Of a stretch of 64,000 nucleotides of DNA, positions 43,960-52,072 are shown in pieces. A program made the position numbers and the translations under genes. The DNA is taken from positions 1 to 64,000 of the forward strand of contig JAZQIZ010000009.1 in assembly GCA_045541395.1 (NCBI GenBank), in the 5' to 3' direction. The first letter of the stretch is position 1. Each line of letters begins with the position of its first letter. The notes below the pieces were generated by a model. The model was not told the origin of the DNA. It was given only the letters and a program-made list of their open reading frames with translations, and searched no databases. This stretch comes from JAZRWQ01 sp045541395. Its GTDB lineage: Bacteria; Bacillota; Clostridia; Oscillospirales; UMGS1783.

Positions 43960-43984
43960 AGAGGCTTTGTTCTTCAAAGCCTCT
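43960..43984 (+). terminator. Hairpin after the penicillin-binding protein gene
   Basis: AGAGGCTTTG and CAAAGCCTCT (10-bp perfect stem, five-base loop). The T run is weak (TATAT), and a tRNA starts six bases later, so read-through into the tRNA is possible. Confidence 0.6.
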
Positions 43985-43989
43985 TATAT

Positions 43990-44066
43990 CCGCCCGTAGC
44001 TCAGCTGGATAGAGTAGCAGATTCCGATTCTGATGGTCGGGGGTTCAAATCCCTTCGGGCGGGCCA
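43990..44066 (+). tRNA. tRNA-Arg (anticodon CCG)
   Basis: 77 bases including encoded CCA. Acceptor CCGCCCG/CGGGCGG, D arm GCTC-AGCTGGATA-GAGT, anticodon loop TTCCGAT (anticodon CCG), T loop TTCAAAT. Oddities: it starts with C rather than G, anticodon-stem position 27-43 is a G/A mismatch, and two T-stem pairs are G-U. No promoter lies between it and the preceding hairpin, so it may be processed from the penicillin-binding protein transcript, or be degenerating. Confidence 0.85.
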
Positions 44067-44100
44067 GAAAAACCGACTTGTTTCGACAAGTCGGTTTTTC
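44067..44100 (+). terminator. Terminator after tRNA-Arg
   Basis: GAAAAACCGACTTGT (44067-44081), TTCG tetraloop, then the perfect complement to 44100 with a T run: 15-bp stem. Confidence 0.92.
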
Positions 44101-44287
44101 AATGAAATTCGCCTTACGGCGAGTGAAATAGCTACACTATGAAATACGCTTTCGCGTATGAAATATTTGCTTCGCAAATGTTTAAGAGGCGAATTTTATT
44201 TCACTTTCTGCCTTAGCAGAAAATTTCATAATCCGTTAGGATTATTTCATATCGAGCATAAGCGAGATATTTCATTTAATGAAAAAT
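44101..44287. repeat. Mirror-symmetric array of small hairpins spaced by TGAAAT/ATTTCA
   Basis: Left half: ATGAAAT or GTGAAAT at 44102, 44123, 44139 and 44158. Right half: the reverse complement at 44198, 44223, 44244 and 44269. Between them are short stems with 3-4 base loops: TCGCC-TTA-CGGCGA, ATACGC-TTTC-GCGTAT, ATTTGC-TTC-GCAAAT, TTTCTGC-CTTA-GCAGAAA, AATCC-GTTA-GGATT and an imperfect ATCGAGC-ATAA-GCGAGAT. AATTCGCC (44105-44112) can also pair with GGCGAATT (44188-44195). No coding content is credible. It looks like a MITE- or REP-like composite; I do not know a name for it. Confidence 0.7.
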
Positions 44288-44351
44288 TTGTAGTGGTTCA
44301 AATATATAGGTCACAAATTCAAAAAGGTTCGAAATTGTGCTCTCTTTCCAT

Positions 44352-44386
44352 AAAAACAACACCTCCTGCAGGTGTTGTTTTTTTAT
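44352..44386 (+). terminator. Terminator-like hairpin
   Basis: AACAACACCT and AGGTGTTGTT around CCTGC, with A and T runs outside. The segment between the repeat array and this hairpin (44288-44351) has no recognisable gene. Confidence 0.75.
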
Positions 44387-44439
44387 AATTACAATAAGAA
44401 GGGATTTGTACCCTCCAACTTCTTTTTTATGCTATTTTC

Positions 44440-44468
44440 TTGTAATAGAAATTCAAATATGATAAAAT
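44440..44468 (+). promoter_or_regulatory. Promoter of the GTPase-NYN gene
   Basis: -35 TTGTAA (44440-44445), 17-bp spacer, -10 TAAAAT (44463-44468). Confidence 0.65.
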
Positions 44469-44497
44469 AATCATCAAATACGAAGTAAGAGGTTTTT

Positions 44498-47050
44498 ATG
44501 AAAAAAACAGTTTTAGGAATCCTTGCTCACGTGGACGCAGGTAAAACTACTCTTGCGGAAGCAATATTGTATTCCACGGGTAAGTCCCGTTCCTTGGGCA
44601 GGGTAGACAAAGGGGATACAAATTTAGACACCCACAGACTTGAAAGGGAGCGCGGTATAACTATATTTTCCAGTCAGGCAGTATTCAATATAGGAAATAT
44701 GGAAGTGTGTCTTCTTGATACGCCGGGCCATATTGATTTTTCTGCCGAAACTGAAAGAGCATTGCAGGTGCTTGACTATGCAATACTTGTTATAAGCGGA
44801 CTTGACGGTGTTCAGGCTCATACCCGTACTTTGTGGCGCCTTTTGCAGTTTTATAATGTTCCCACCTTCGTGTTTGTTACCAAAATGGATTTTGCCCGCA
44901 ATACTCAAACGGAACTTTTATCTCAACTTCAAAAAGAGCTTGACAGCGCCTGTGTAGATTTTTCTAATAAAGAGGCCCGTGATGAAGGCCTTGCCATGTG
45001 TTCTGAAAGGTTACTTGATAAATATCTTTCGGGAGAAGAAATAACTTCCGAGGATGCGGCAGGCCTAATTTTGCGCCGCAGGGCCTTCCCTTGTTATTTT
45101 GGTTCCGGTCTTAAGCTTGAAGGAATTGATTCTTTCTTGAATGGCCTTGAAACTTATACTGTTTCACAAAATTATCCCGATGTCTTTGGTGCCAAGGTGT
45201 TCAAGATCACCCGCGATAAGTCTGATCGACTGACTCATCTGAAAATTACGGGCGGTAAGCTTAAGGTCAAAGATACGGTAGACTTTGACGGTGTGCCTTC
45301 TAAAATCAATCAGATTCGAATATATTCAGGTGAAAAATATGTAACTGTTGATGAAGTTGAGGCCGGAAGTATATGTGCCGTAACAGGGCCCGGTAATACC
45401 TATAACGGACAGGGAATAGGTTATGAGGCCAATTCTGAAAAACCTATTTTAGAACCTGTTATGAACTATAGGATAGTTCTTCCCAAGGATGTTGATGCCC
45501 GTACTATGTTGCCAAAACTGAAAATGCTTGAAGAGGAAGATCCTCAGCTGCATATTGGCTGGAATGAGTACCTGCAGGAAATTAACGTCAGTCTTATGGG
45601 AGAGGTTCAAGTTGAAATTTTTAAAAGCATAGTTGCGGATAAATTCTCTGTTGATATTGAAATAGATGAAGGCAGGGTATTGTACAAAGAAACAATATCC
45701 AATAAAGTTGAAGGTGTTGGCCATTACGAGCCTCTGCGTCACTATGCTGAAGTCCATTTGATTTTAGAGCCACTTCCTCGGGGAAGCGGGCTTGTGTTTG
45801 GCAGCTGTTGCAGTGAAGATATTTTAGATAGAAACTGGCAAAGGCTTGTTATGGGGCACCTTTCCGAAAAAAAGCACCTAGGTGTTCTTACGGGATCACC
45901 TATAACGGATATGAAAATAACCTTAGCCTCGGGTAGAGCCCATATAAAGCATACCGAAGGCGGGGATTTCAGACAGTCTACCTACAGAGCCGTAAGGCAA
46001 GGCCTGATGAGAGCTCAGTCTGTATTACTTGAACCTTATTACTCTTTTCGTATAGAGGTTCCAAGCGAACAGATCGGCAGAGTTATAAACGATATTCGTA
46101 TGCGCAAGGGAACCATGAACCGTCCTGAAGACTTGGGCGGTGTATCCCTTATAACAGGCAAAGCCCCCGTTGTGCAAATGAACGGCTATGCTTCCGAAGT
46201 TGCGGCATATACAGGCGGAAAGGGAAGAGTATTTTACGAGCTTGCTGGTTATGATGAATGTACTGAGACCGAAAAGGTTGTGAATGAGAAAAATTATAAT
46301 CCAGAAAGTGACCTTGAAAATTCTCCCGATTCTATATTCTGTGCCCACGGAAGCGGTTTTCCCGTTAAGTGGGATCAGGTGCCTCAGTATATGCACCTTG
46401 AAAGCTGCTTGAAAAAAGAATCGGAAAAAGAGGTTCGCCGTCGTAATTTCAGTATAGATGACAAGGAACTGGAAGCAATAATGGAAAGGGAATTCGGTAA
46501 GGTTGAATATAATCTTTACCGACCTAAGCCTGTATATAAGGAAGAGGAACGGGTTGCTGTTCCGGTGGTAAGAAAGCAATACGTTATAGTTGACGGATAT
46601 AATCTTATATTTGCCTGGGATGAGCTTAATTCTATTGCAAAGGATAGTCTTGAATCAGCAAGAGAGCGGCTTATGAATATTCTTTCTAATTACAGTGCCT
46701 TTACACATATAAACGTTATTCTGGTATTTGATGCCTACCGTGTGCCCGGCGGAAAGGGTGAACGGTTTGAATACCACAATATTCATGTAGTATATACTAA
46801 GGAACACCAGTACGGCGATAACTATATTGAAATGCTGGTTGCCGAAATAGGTAAAAACGAATACGTAAGGGTTGTAACCTCCGACAGGCTTATTCAGCTT
46901 TCCGCTATCCGTTCAGGTGTTCTTCGTACATCCTCCCGTGAATTTATAGGTGAAATAAATAACGTGGAAGGCCAAATTGCAAACGTACTGTCAGATCTCG
47001 AAAAGCAAACCCCTAAAACAACCATAGGCGGTATGTTAAAAATCGAATAA
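44498..47050 (+). CDS. TetM/EF-G-like translational GTPase fused to a Rae1/YacP-type NYN ribonuclease domain
   Basis: 850 residues. Residues 1 to about 640 have the TetM/TetO ribosomal-protection layout: G1 AHVDAGKT, RERGITI switch, G3 DTPGH, G4 TKMD, GVQAHTRTLW, then domains II-V. After a charged linker with two cysteines (about 640-690) comes a complete NYN/YacP domain (about 692-835) with its four acidic residues: D699 in VDGYN, D745 in VFDAY, D774 in GDNY and D796 in TSD. Rae1 of B. subtilis cuts mRNA in the ribosomal A site, and TetM-type GTPases bind next to that site. A GTPase that delivers its own RNase is inferred. AAGAGG site; single-gene unit with its own promoter and terminator. 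Confidence 0.9.
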   Translation: MKKTVLGILAHVDAGKTTLAEAILYSTGKSRSLGRVDKGDTNLDTHRLERERGITIFSSQAVFNIGNMEVCLLDTPGHIDFSAETERALQVLDYAILVISGLDGVQAHTRTLWRLLQFYNVPTFVFVTKMDFARNTQTELLSQLQKELDSACVDFSNKEARDEGLAMCSERLLDKYLSGEEITSEDAAGLILRRRAFPCYFGSGLKLEGIDSFLNGLETYTVSQNYPDVFGAKVFKITRDKSDRLTHLKITGGKLKVKDTVDFDGVPSKINQIRIYSGEKYVTVDEVEAGSICAVTGPGNTYNGQGIGYEANSEKPILEPVMNYRIVLPKDVDARTMLPKLKMLEEEDPQLHIGWNEYLQEINVSLMGEVQVEIFKSIVADKFSVDIEIDEGRVLYKETISNKVEGVGHYEPLRHYAEVHLILEPLPRGSGLVFGSCCSEDILDRNWQRLVMGHLSEKKHLGVLTGSPITDMKITLASGRAHIKHTEGGDFRQSTYRAVRQGLMRAQSVLLEPYYSFRIEVPSEQIGRVINDIRMRKGTMNRPEDLGGVSLITGKAPVVQMNGYASEVAAYTGGKGRVFYELAGYDECTETEKVVNEKNYNPESDLENSPDSIFCAHGSGFPVKWDQVPQYMHLESCLKKESEKEVRRRNFSIDDKELEAIMEREFGKVEYNLYRPKPVYKEEERVAVPVVRKQYVIVDGYNLIFAWDELNSIAKDSLESARERLMNILSNYSAFTHINVILVFDAYRVPGGKGERFEYHNIHVVYTKEHQYGDNYIEMLVAEIGKNEYVRVVTSDRLIQLSAIRSGVLRTSSREFIGEINNVEGQIANVLSDLEKQTPKTTIGGMLKIE

Positions 47051-47053
47051 AGT

Positions 47054-47085
47054 AAAAATTGTGCAGAAAAATCTGCACAATTTTT
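47054..47085. terminator. Bidirectional terminator
   Basis: AAAAATTGTGCAGA (47054-47067) pairs with TCTGCACAATTTTT (47072-47085). It serves the GTPase-NYN gene and the opposing hydrolase gene, whose stop codon (47084-47086) overlaps its edge. Confidence 0.88.
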
Positions 47086-48013
47086 ATATATTCCAATATT
47101 TTTTGCCGAAATCATCTAGTTCCTTTAAATAGCGTTTCTGGTCTTTCGGAAAGCTTAATCCATGGTCTGCTCCATCAACAATAACCAACCGTTTTTCATT
47201 AGAGCAGTTGTTGTAGTTCTCAACACTCATTGTGTATGGCACAAAACCATCGGATCTACCGTGAAAGAATATTGCAGGTACAGTACAGTGTTTAACCGCC
47301 TCGGAAGGGGAATCTGCCTCAAGATCAAAACCGCCGTACAGCCTTGCACCAAGCTTAATAAAAGGATAAACAAGCTTCTGAGGGAGCTTCATTTCAACAA
47401 TTATTTTTTTAATAATTTCTTTTGCGCTTGTGTATCCGCAGTCTGCAAGTACTCCTACAACGTTCTCGGGAAGTTCGTTTTGTGCCGCCATAAGCACGGT
47501 GGCGGCCCCCATGGAAATTCCTGTTATAATAATTTTGGTTTCTTTGCCGAATTTCTTAATGGCAAGGTCTATCCATTTTAAGCAGTCTTTGCTTTCCTTT
47601 ATTCCAAAAGTAATTGTATGCCCCTGGCTCTTTCCTGCACCGCGCTGGTCAACAAGCAGAGCGTTTCTGTTAAGTGCAAAACATCTTTGCACTCCACCGG
47701 CAAGATCTCTTTGTGCGCTGCCCTTATAGCCGTGAAACATAATTTCAATGGGCCCTCCGGGGTTACATTCATAGTATTTGCCGTACAAAGTAAGTCCGTC
47801 ATAGGAAGTAACCGAGAGCTCCTTGTTTGGTAGGGCGGCGGTTTGCTTTTGCCATTCAATCATAAGTTCTCTGTATTCCTCGTATTCTTTTCCGGGCGGA
47901 ATATCGTATTCAGATGTAGCCTTGCGCTTGAATGCGTAAAAAACTTTAAAATAACAGAATAACGAAATAATAAGTATGAGTATAATAAGCGCTCCTGAAA
48001 TTACAAATACCAT
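47084..48013 (-). CDS. Membrane-anchored alpha/beta hydrolase
   Basis: 309 residues. One N-terminal transmembrane segment (ISGALIILILIISLFCYF), then an alpha/beta hydrolase fold: oxyanion region FHGYKGS, nucleophile elbow GISMG, acid in FHGRSDGFV, catalytic histidine in GADHGLSF. The active domain faces either side of the membrane; I cannot tell which. Similar Firmicutes proteins are annotated as serine esterases/peptidase-like. I choose the ATG at 48013 because AGGTGAT lies five bases before it; the GTG at 48022 overlaps that site. Confidence 0.82.
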   Translation of the reverse strand: MVFVISGALIILILIISLFCYFKVFYAFKRKATSEYDIPPGKEYEEYRELMIEWQKQTAALPNKELSVTSYDGLTLYGKYYECNPGGPIEIMFHGYKGSAQRDLAGGVQRCFALNRNALLVDQRGAGKSQGHTITFGIKESKDCLKWIDLAIKKFGKETKIIITGISMGAATVLMAAQNELPENVVGVLADCGYTSAKEIIKKIIVEMKLPQKLVYPFIKLGARLYGGFDLEADSPSEAVKHCTVPAIFFHGRSDGFVPYTMSVENYNNCSNEKRLVIVDGADHGLSFPKDQKRYLKELDDFGKKYWNI

Positions 48014-48030
48014 TTTCATCACCTAACAGT

Positions 48031-48059
48031 ATTTTATCATCATTTTCTTCTGTTTTCAA
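48031..48059 (-). promoter_or_regulatory. Promoter of the membrane hydrolase gene
   Basis: Minus strand: -35 TTGAAA (48054-48059), 17-bp spacer, -10 TAAAAT (48031-48036). Confidence 0.65.
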
Positions 48060-48070
48060 TTATAATTATC

Positions 48071-48099
48071 TTGCTTTTTATGAGCCTTTCCTTTACAAT
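48071..48099 (+). promoter_or_regulatory. Promoter of the plsC-like gene
   Basis: -35 TTGCTT (48071-48076), 17-bp spacer, -10 TACAAT (48094-48099). It is divergent from, and close to, the hydrolase promoter. Confidence 0.6.
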
Positions 48100-48127
48100 A
48101 TAAAAGACGAATTTAAAGGAGATGCTA

Positions 48128-49396
48128 ATGGAAGTAAATTATAAAAATAAAAAACGTTACAATACAGCAAAATATCCTATAAGACAGCCGGTCATAATCG
48201 TTTGGCTTATTTGGCTTTTATCTAAAATAATGCTTTTGAATAAAAAATATAAGGTTGAAAAGATTAATATGGATGGTTTGAAGCCTCCTTATATGATGCT
48301 TAGCAATCATATGTATTTTATTGATTTTGAACTTGCTGCTATGGGTACCTTGCCTTACCGCGTAAGCAACGTTGTCAGTATAGACGGTTATTACCGTCGC
48401 CCTTGGCTTTTGGAACTTATAGGCGCAATTTGTACCCGTAAGTTTACTATGGATCTTCATTTAATAAAATCTATAAACCGCGTTCTGAAAAAAGGCGATA
48501 TTCTTTCTATGTACCCCGAAGCAAGATATTCCCCTTGCGGTATAGAATCTTATATTCCTGAGGCCGTGGGTAAGCTTATTAAAATGAATAAGGTGCCTGT
48601 TGTTGCTGTGGTGCATCACGGAAACCATATCCATTCTCCGTTTTGGAACTTCCGTAAAAAGCGCAAGGCGCCTCTTTATACTACTATGACACAAATACTT
48701 ACTGCAGAGCAGGTTTCCCGAATGTCTGCGCAGGAAATTCATAATACCGTTGTTGAAGCCCTGCGTTATGATGATTATAAATATCAGAAGGAAAATAGTA
48801 TTCTTATAAAAGAACCATTTCGCGCCGAAGGCCTGCATAAAGTTCTTTATCAGTGCCCCCATTGTCTTACAGAATCCAAAATGGCTTCCGAAGGCACCGA
48901 ACTTTTCTGCAAAGAATGCGGCATGCGTTACAATATGAATGAGGATGGTACTCTTACCTGTCTTAACGGTGAAACGGTCTTTTCTCATATTCCTGATTGG
49001 TTCAGATGGGAAAGGGAGCAGGTAAGACAGCAGATCGATAACGGAACCTATTCTTTTGAGGATGAAGTTGAGGTTTATTCCTTGCCGCGCTGTTGGCGTT
49101 TTGTTCCCTTGGGAAAAGCTCATTTAAAACATGATCCGGAGAATGGTTTTGTGCTTGAGGGTAATTACAGAAACAGCGATTACCGGATTCAAAGAAAACC
49201 ATTGCAAACCAACAGCTTACATATAGAGTATGATTATTGCTATATCAAGCCCTTTGACTGTCTTGATATTTCCACCGAAAACGATTCTTTTTATTGCTAT
49301 CCTACAAAGGAAAACGTTGTAACAAAGCTTGGCTTTGCAACCGAAATAATATACGAACAAAACCGAACCAAGAACAAACAAAAGACCATATCTTAG
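48128..49396 (+). CDS. 1-acylglycerol-3-phosphate acyltransferase-like protein with zinc-ribbon C-terminal part
   Basis: 422 residues. The N-terminal PlsC domain has the NHxxxxD motif as NHMYFID (about residue 60) and the YPEAR block (about 140, the FPEG equivalent). The second half is not found in minimal PlsC: a CPHC...CKEC zinc ribbon (about 245-270) and then a beta-rich segment to the end. Probably acylates a glycerophosphate lipid at the membrane; the role of the C-terminal part is unknown. Start at the second ATG (48128), six bases after AAGGAG. Confidence 0.82.
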   Translation: MEVNYKNKKRYNTAKYPIRQPVIIVWLIWLLSKIMLLNKKYKVEKINMDGLKPPYMMLSNHMYFIDFELAAMGTLPYRVSNVVSIDGYYRRPWLLELIGAICTRKFTMDLHLIKSINRVLKKGDILSMYPEARYSPCGIESYIPEAVGKLIKMNKVPVVAVVHHGNHIHSPFWNFRKKRKAPLYTTMTQILTAEQVSRMSAQEIHNTVVEALRYDDYKYQKENSILIKEPFRAEGLHKVLYQCPHCLTESKMASEGTELFCKECGMRYNMNEDGTLTCLNGETVFSHIPDWFRWEREQVRQQIDNGTYSFEDEVEVYSLPRCWRFVPLGKAHLKHDPENGFVLEGNYRNSDYRIQRKPLQTNSLHIEYDYCYIKPFDCLDISTENDSFYCYPTKENVVTKLGFATEIIYEQNRTKNKQKTIS

Positions 49397-49407
49397 ATAT
49401 GGTCTTT
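49381..49407. terminator. Bidirectional terminator spanning two convergent stop codons
   Basis: AAAGACCATATC (49381-49392), loop TTA, GATATGGTCTTT (49396-49407). The stop codons of the plsC-like gene (49394-49396) and of the opposing hydrolase (49393-49395) both lie at the loop. Confidence 0.8.
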
Positions 49408-50139
49408 TATAAATTTTTCTATAATTTGGCCGAATACACTTACTCCGTTTTCGTCTACAGCGTCATCGTGCTCACAGTGCCCGCCGTGGAGTACTTTAGA
49501 AAAAATTTTATTATCGTCATATTTAAAGTGTTTCAGGGTAGATAGTGTAAGCATTGTTTGTTCAAAGCGGTTTTCCATATCGTTATCGGAAACCAAGAAT
49601 ATCATAGAGGAAGAATCATTTCCATCCGCACCTATAAAGTACAAAGGAGCGGTTTCGTCTACTATAAGACGTCTTGAATCGTACCCACGCTCTTTCAACA
49701 CATTAAAATGAGCGGTAGGCTGTCCCGCATTGTGAACATAACCCTGAATGTCGATAGGTTTAAGTCCGTTTTTAGCAAGATAATTTTTATCGAAACACAG
49801 CATCATAGAGATATATCCGCCGGCAGAAGAGCCGCCTACAAATATTTTATCGCAGTTGCAATAGTTCTTTATATTATTAAATACCCAAGCAACTGCGTCG
49901 GAGGCATCTTCTATAAAGTCGGGGAATTTTGCCTCAGGGTACATTCTGTAATTTGCGCTTGCAACAGCAATATTTTTGCTTGTAAGGTATTCGAAGGGAA
50001 CACGGTTCCATTCCTTGCACCCCTCTACAATACCGCCGCCGTGAAAGAATACAAGTACTGCGGATACATCATTTTCGGGCAACAGCAGATCTAAAAGTTG
50101 GTCTTTGTCGTTATAACAAATGTCCTTTATTATTTTCAT
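49393..50139 (-). CDS. Alpha/beta hydrolase, HSL-type carboxylesterase
   Basis: 248 residues. HGGG oxyanion motif (VFFHGGGIVEG), nucleophile in GGSSAGG, acid near ADGNDSS/LVSDND and histidine in LHGGHCEHD: the hormone-sensitive-lipase-like family of small esterases. Cytoplasmic, no signal peptide. Strong AGGAGG before the ATG. Promoter on the minus strand at 50160-50188. Its promoter region is shared with the divergent AEC transporter gene. Confidence 0.82.
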   Translation of the reverse strand: MKIIKDICYNDKDQLLDLLLPENDVSAVLVFFHGGGIVEGCKEWNRVPFEYLTSKNIAVASANYRMYPEAKFPDFIEDASDAVAWVFNNIKNYCNCDKIFVGGSSAGGYISMMLCFDKNYLAKNGLKPIDIQGYVHNAGQPTAHFNVLKERGYDSRRLIVDETAPLYFIGADGNDSSSMIFLVSDNDMENRFEQTMLTLSTLKHFKYDDNKIFSKVLHGGHCEHDDAVDENGVSVFGQIIEKFIKDHI

Positions 50140-50159
50140 AATAATACCTCCTTATATGT

Positions 50160-50188
50160 ATTGTATCATTAAAGTGTTTCTGTTGCAA
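50160..50188 (-). promoter_or_regulatory. Promoter of the HSL-type esterase gene
   Basis: Minus strand: -35 TTGCAA (50183-50188), 17-bp spacer, -10 TACAAT (50160-50165). Confidence 0.7.
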
Positions 50189-50193
50189 ATATG

Positions 50194-50226
50194 AAAACTA
50201 TGAATGCTTATAGTTTTAAAGCTATA
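50194..50226. promoter_or_regulatory. Candidate LysR operator upstream of the AEC transporter
   Basis: Palindrome TATAGTT-TTAA-AGCTATA (50209-50226). An overlapping perfect inverted repeat AAAACTAT/ATAGTTTT (50194-50201 with 50210-50217) gives three half-sites. The 18-bp palindrome recurs almost unchanged in the lysR promoter at 52075-52092. Its centre is about 64 bases before the start predicted from the -10 at 50270-50275, the usual place for LysR activator sites. Confidence 0.6.
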
Positions 50227-50266
50227 GGATATGAGTGTTTTAGTATTTCTAATTCAGGAGTGCCGG

Positions 50267-50275
50267 TGTTATAAT
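50267..50275 (+). promoter_or_regulatory. Extended -10 promoter of the AEC transporter gene
   Basis: TGTTATAAT (TATAAT at 50270-50275) with no good -35, which suits an activator-dependent promoter. Confidence 0.55.
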
Positions 50276-50296
50276 GGTAGCAAAGGAGTTGATGTA

Positions 50297-51217
50297 ATGG
50301 CAGGAATAATTTTAAATCGTCTGGCGGTTATGTTTGTGTATTTGATTCCCGGATTTATTCTGTATAAGAAAAAAATAATTACTGATGCAGGCGCAAAGGA
50401 TATAGGCAAGTTGCTTATATATATGATCCTTCCTGCGGCTATTATAAACTCTTATAATATTGAATATTCAAAAGAAAAGGTAATCGGCCTGCTTATTTCT
50501 TTTACCGTGGCTTTGGTGGCTGTAGTTATTTCGGTTGTTTTGTCAAGGTTGTTGTTTAAGAAAGATAAGCCTATTGAAATATTCGGCGCATCTTTCTCTA
50601 ATGCAGGCTTTATGGGTATTCCTCTTGTAGCAGCCGTTGTTGGGGCGGATGCGGTATATTACTGCGCGGCTTTTGTTGCTATTCTCAATATACTGCAATG
50701 GTCCTATGGTGTGTTTTTAATGACCGGTAATAAGACAAATATTTCTCCCAAAAAAATCATTTTTAATCCTATTTTGCTAAGCTTTGTTATCGGTATATGC
50801 CTGTTCTTTTTCCCGGTTAAGTTGCCCGAATTTTTCGGCGGCATACTAAGTACCGTAGCTTCAATGAACGCCCCTGTTGCAATGCTCGGTGTGGGAATCT
50901 ATCTTGCTCAGGTTTCTTTCAAAGAGCTGTTTTATGAGAAAATAAGCTATAAGGTTTCTCTTATAAGACTTCTTGTTATTCCGCTTATTACCGCTATAGT
51001 GATAGCTTTGCTTCCTATGGGGGATTATACATTAAAGCAAACCCTTGTCATTGTAGCTTCGGCGCCTATCGGCTCGAATGTTGCGGTTTATGCTCAAATC
51101 TATGGGTGTGACTATAAACAAGCAGTAAAGGAAGTAGTATTAAGCACTTTGCTTTGTATAGCTTCAATGCCTCTCATTATCGGAATCTCCGATTATATTC
51201 TTCAAAATATTCGGTAA
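50297..51217 (+). CDS. AEC-family transporter (auxin efflux carrier family)
   Basis: 306 residues, about ten transmembrane segments in two inverted halves. LLIYMILPAAIINSYN and FGASFSNAGFMGIPLV in the first half and ASAPIGSNVAVYAQIYG in the second are typical of AEC permeases, which move organic acids or similar anions. Start at the ATG at 50297 behind AAAGGAG. It converges on and overlaps the lysR gene by 41 bases; the shared palindrome suggests LysR control. Confidence 0.85.
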   Translation: MAGIILNRLAVMFVYLIPGFILYKKKIITDAGAKDIGKLLIYMILPAAIINSYNIEYSKEKVIGLLISFTVALVAVVISVVLSRLLFKKDKPIEIFGASFSNAGFMGIPLVAAVVGADAVYYCAAFVAILNILQWSYGVFLMTGNKTNISPKKIIFNPILLSFVIGICLFFFPVKLPEFFGGILSTVASMNAPVAMLGVGIYLAQVSFKELFYEKISYKVSLIRLLVIPLITAIVIALLPMGDYTLKQTLVIVASAPIGSNVAVYAQIYGCDYKQAVKEVVLSTLLCIASMPLIIGISDYILQNIR

Positions 51218-52040
51218 TTACTATTTTACAGCATCTTGCAGCTTTCGTAAGGTGCTTCTTGTTGTTAAGCTGCAGTTGAACGTACCGTTTCATGGGCATA
51301 TCCGAAACGATTCTGAATTCAAGCCCGTCATCAATAAATGGTTTCCAGGTGATTTCGGGTATAAATGCAATTCCTAAATTCATTTTTACAAGATCCCTAA
51401 GCATAGCAGGAGAGTCTACCGTCATAACCGTATTAATGGGAAAACTATGTGTTTTGCATAGTTCTTTTGTTATCCTGTGCAAATTGTGTGACGGACCAAG
51501 CTCAATAAATCCGTATTTGAAAAGATCCTTTGCAAATATCCGTTCCTTTTCTCTTAAAGGATGATTCTTGGGTAAAACCACACCTATCCGTTCTTCGGAA
51601 AGTAAAATAGAGTGGGGTTGAGGTGTGTAATCGGAATAAATCTTCAGGTCCCAATCGTCACATATGTCCTGAAAAATACGCGGCATGATTTTCGGGTAAC
51701 TCTCTCTTATGTTATGAATAATATCAGGAATAAGAAGTGAGGCAGAATCCACGGCAATATTAATATTGGAAACAAGAGAGCCTTTGTATTCGTCAATTTC
51801 AGTACGGGCATTATCAATATCCTGAAGTATTCTTTCGCAATATCTTAATAGTATTCTTCCGGCATCGTTAAGAATGATCTTCTTTCCGATGCGATCAAAC
51901 AGGGGAGTTCCAAGCTCCTCTTCCAGTCTTTTAAGCATCTGGCTTAAAGAAGGTTGAGCAACAAATAAAAGCTGTGAAGCTTTGGTTATGTTCTCCGTCT
52001 GTGCAAGAACTTTAAAATATTTTAACTGCAGTAATTCCAT
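51177..52040 (-). CDS. LysR-family transcriptional regulator
   Basis: 287 residues. N-terminal winged helix-turn-helix (LLQLKYFKVLAQTENITKASQLLFVAQPSLSQMLKRLEEELG region) and a C-terminal ligand-binding domain of two lobes. The start is the ATG at 52040 with GGAG seven bases upstream; a longer reading to 52070 has none. It probably regulates the convergent AEC gene and itself. The ligand is unknown, perhaps a substrate of the transporter or of the nearby esterase. Confidence 0.9.
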   Translation of the reverse strand: MELLQLKYFKVLAQTENITKASQLLFVAQPSLSQMLKRLEEELGTPLFDRIGKKIILNDAGRILLRYCERILQDIDNARTEIDEYKGSLVSNINIAVDSASLLIPDIIHNIRESYPKIMPRIFQDICDDWDLKIYSDYTPQPHSILLSEERIGVVLPKNHPLREKERIFAKDLFKYGFIELGPSHNLHRITKELCKTHSFPINTVMTVDSPAMLRDLVKMNLGIAFIPEITWKPFIDDGLEFRIVSDMPMKRYVQLQLNNKKHLTKAARCCKIVITEYFEEYNRRFR

Positions 52041-52072
52041 ATATAACTCCAATACTATAGATATGTACAATA

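Noticed and set aside
44101..44287. Hairpin array considered as a CRISPR
   Set aside because: The repeated word is only about seven bases, the copies switch orientation half-way, the spacers are themselves palindromic, and there are no cas genes.
44288..44351. GGTTCAAAT and GGTTCGAAA words suggesting more tRNA T loops after the hairpin array
   Set aside because: No T stems, acceptor strands or D arms can be built around them; they may be chance or very decayed tRNA ends.
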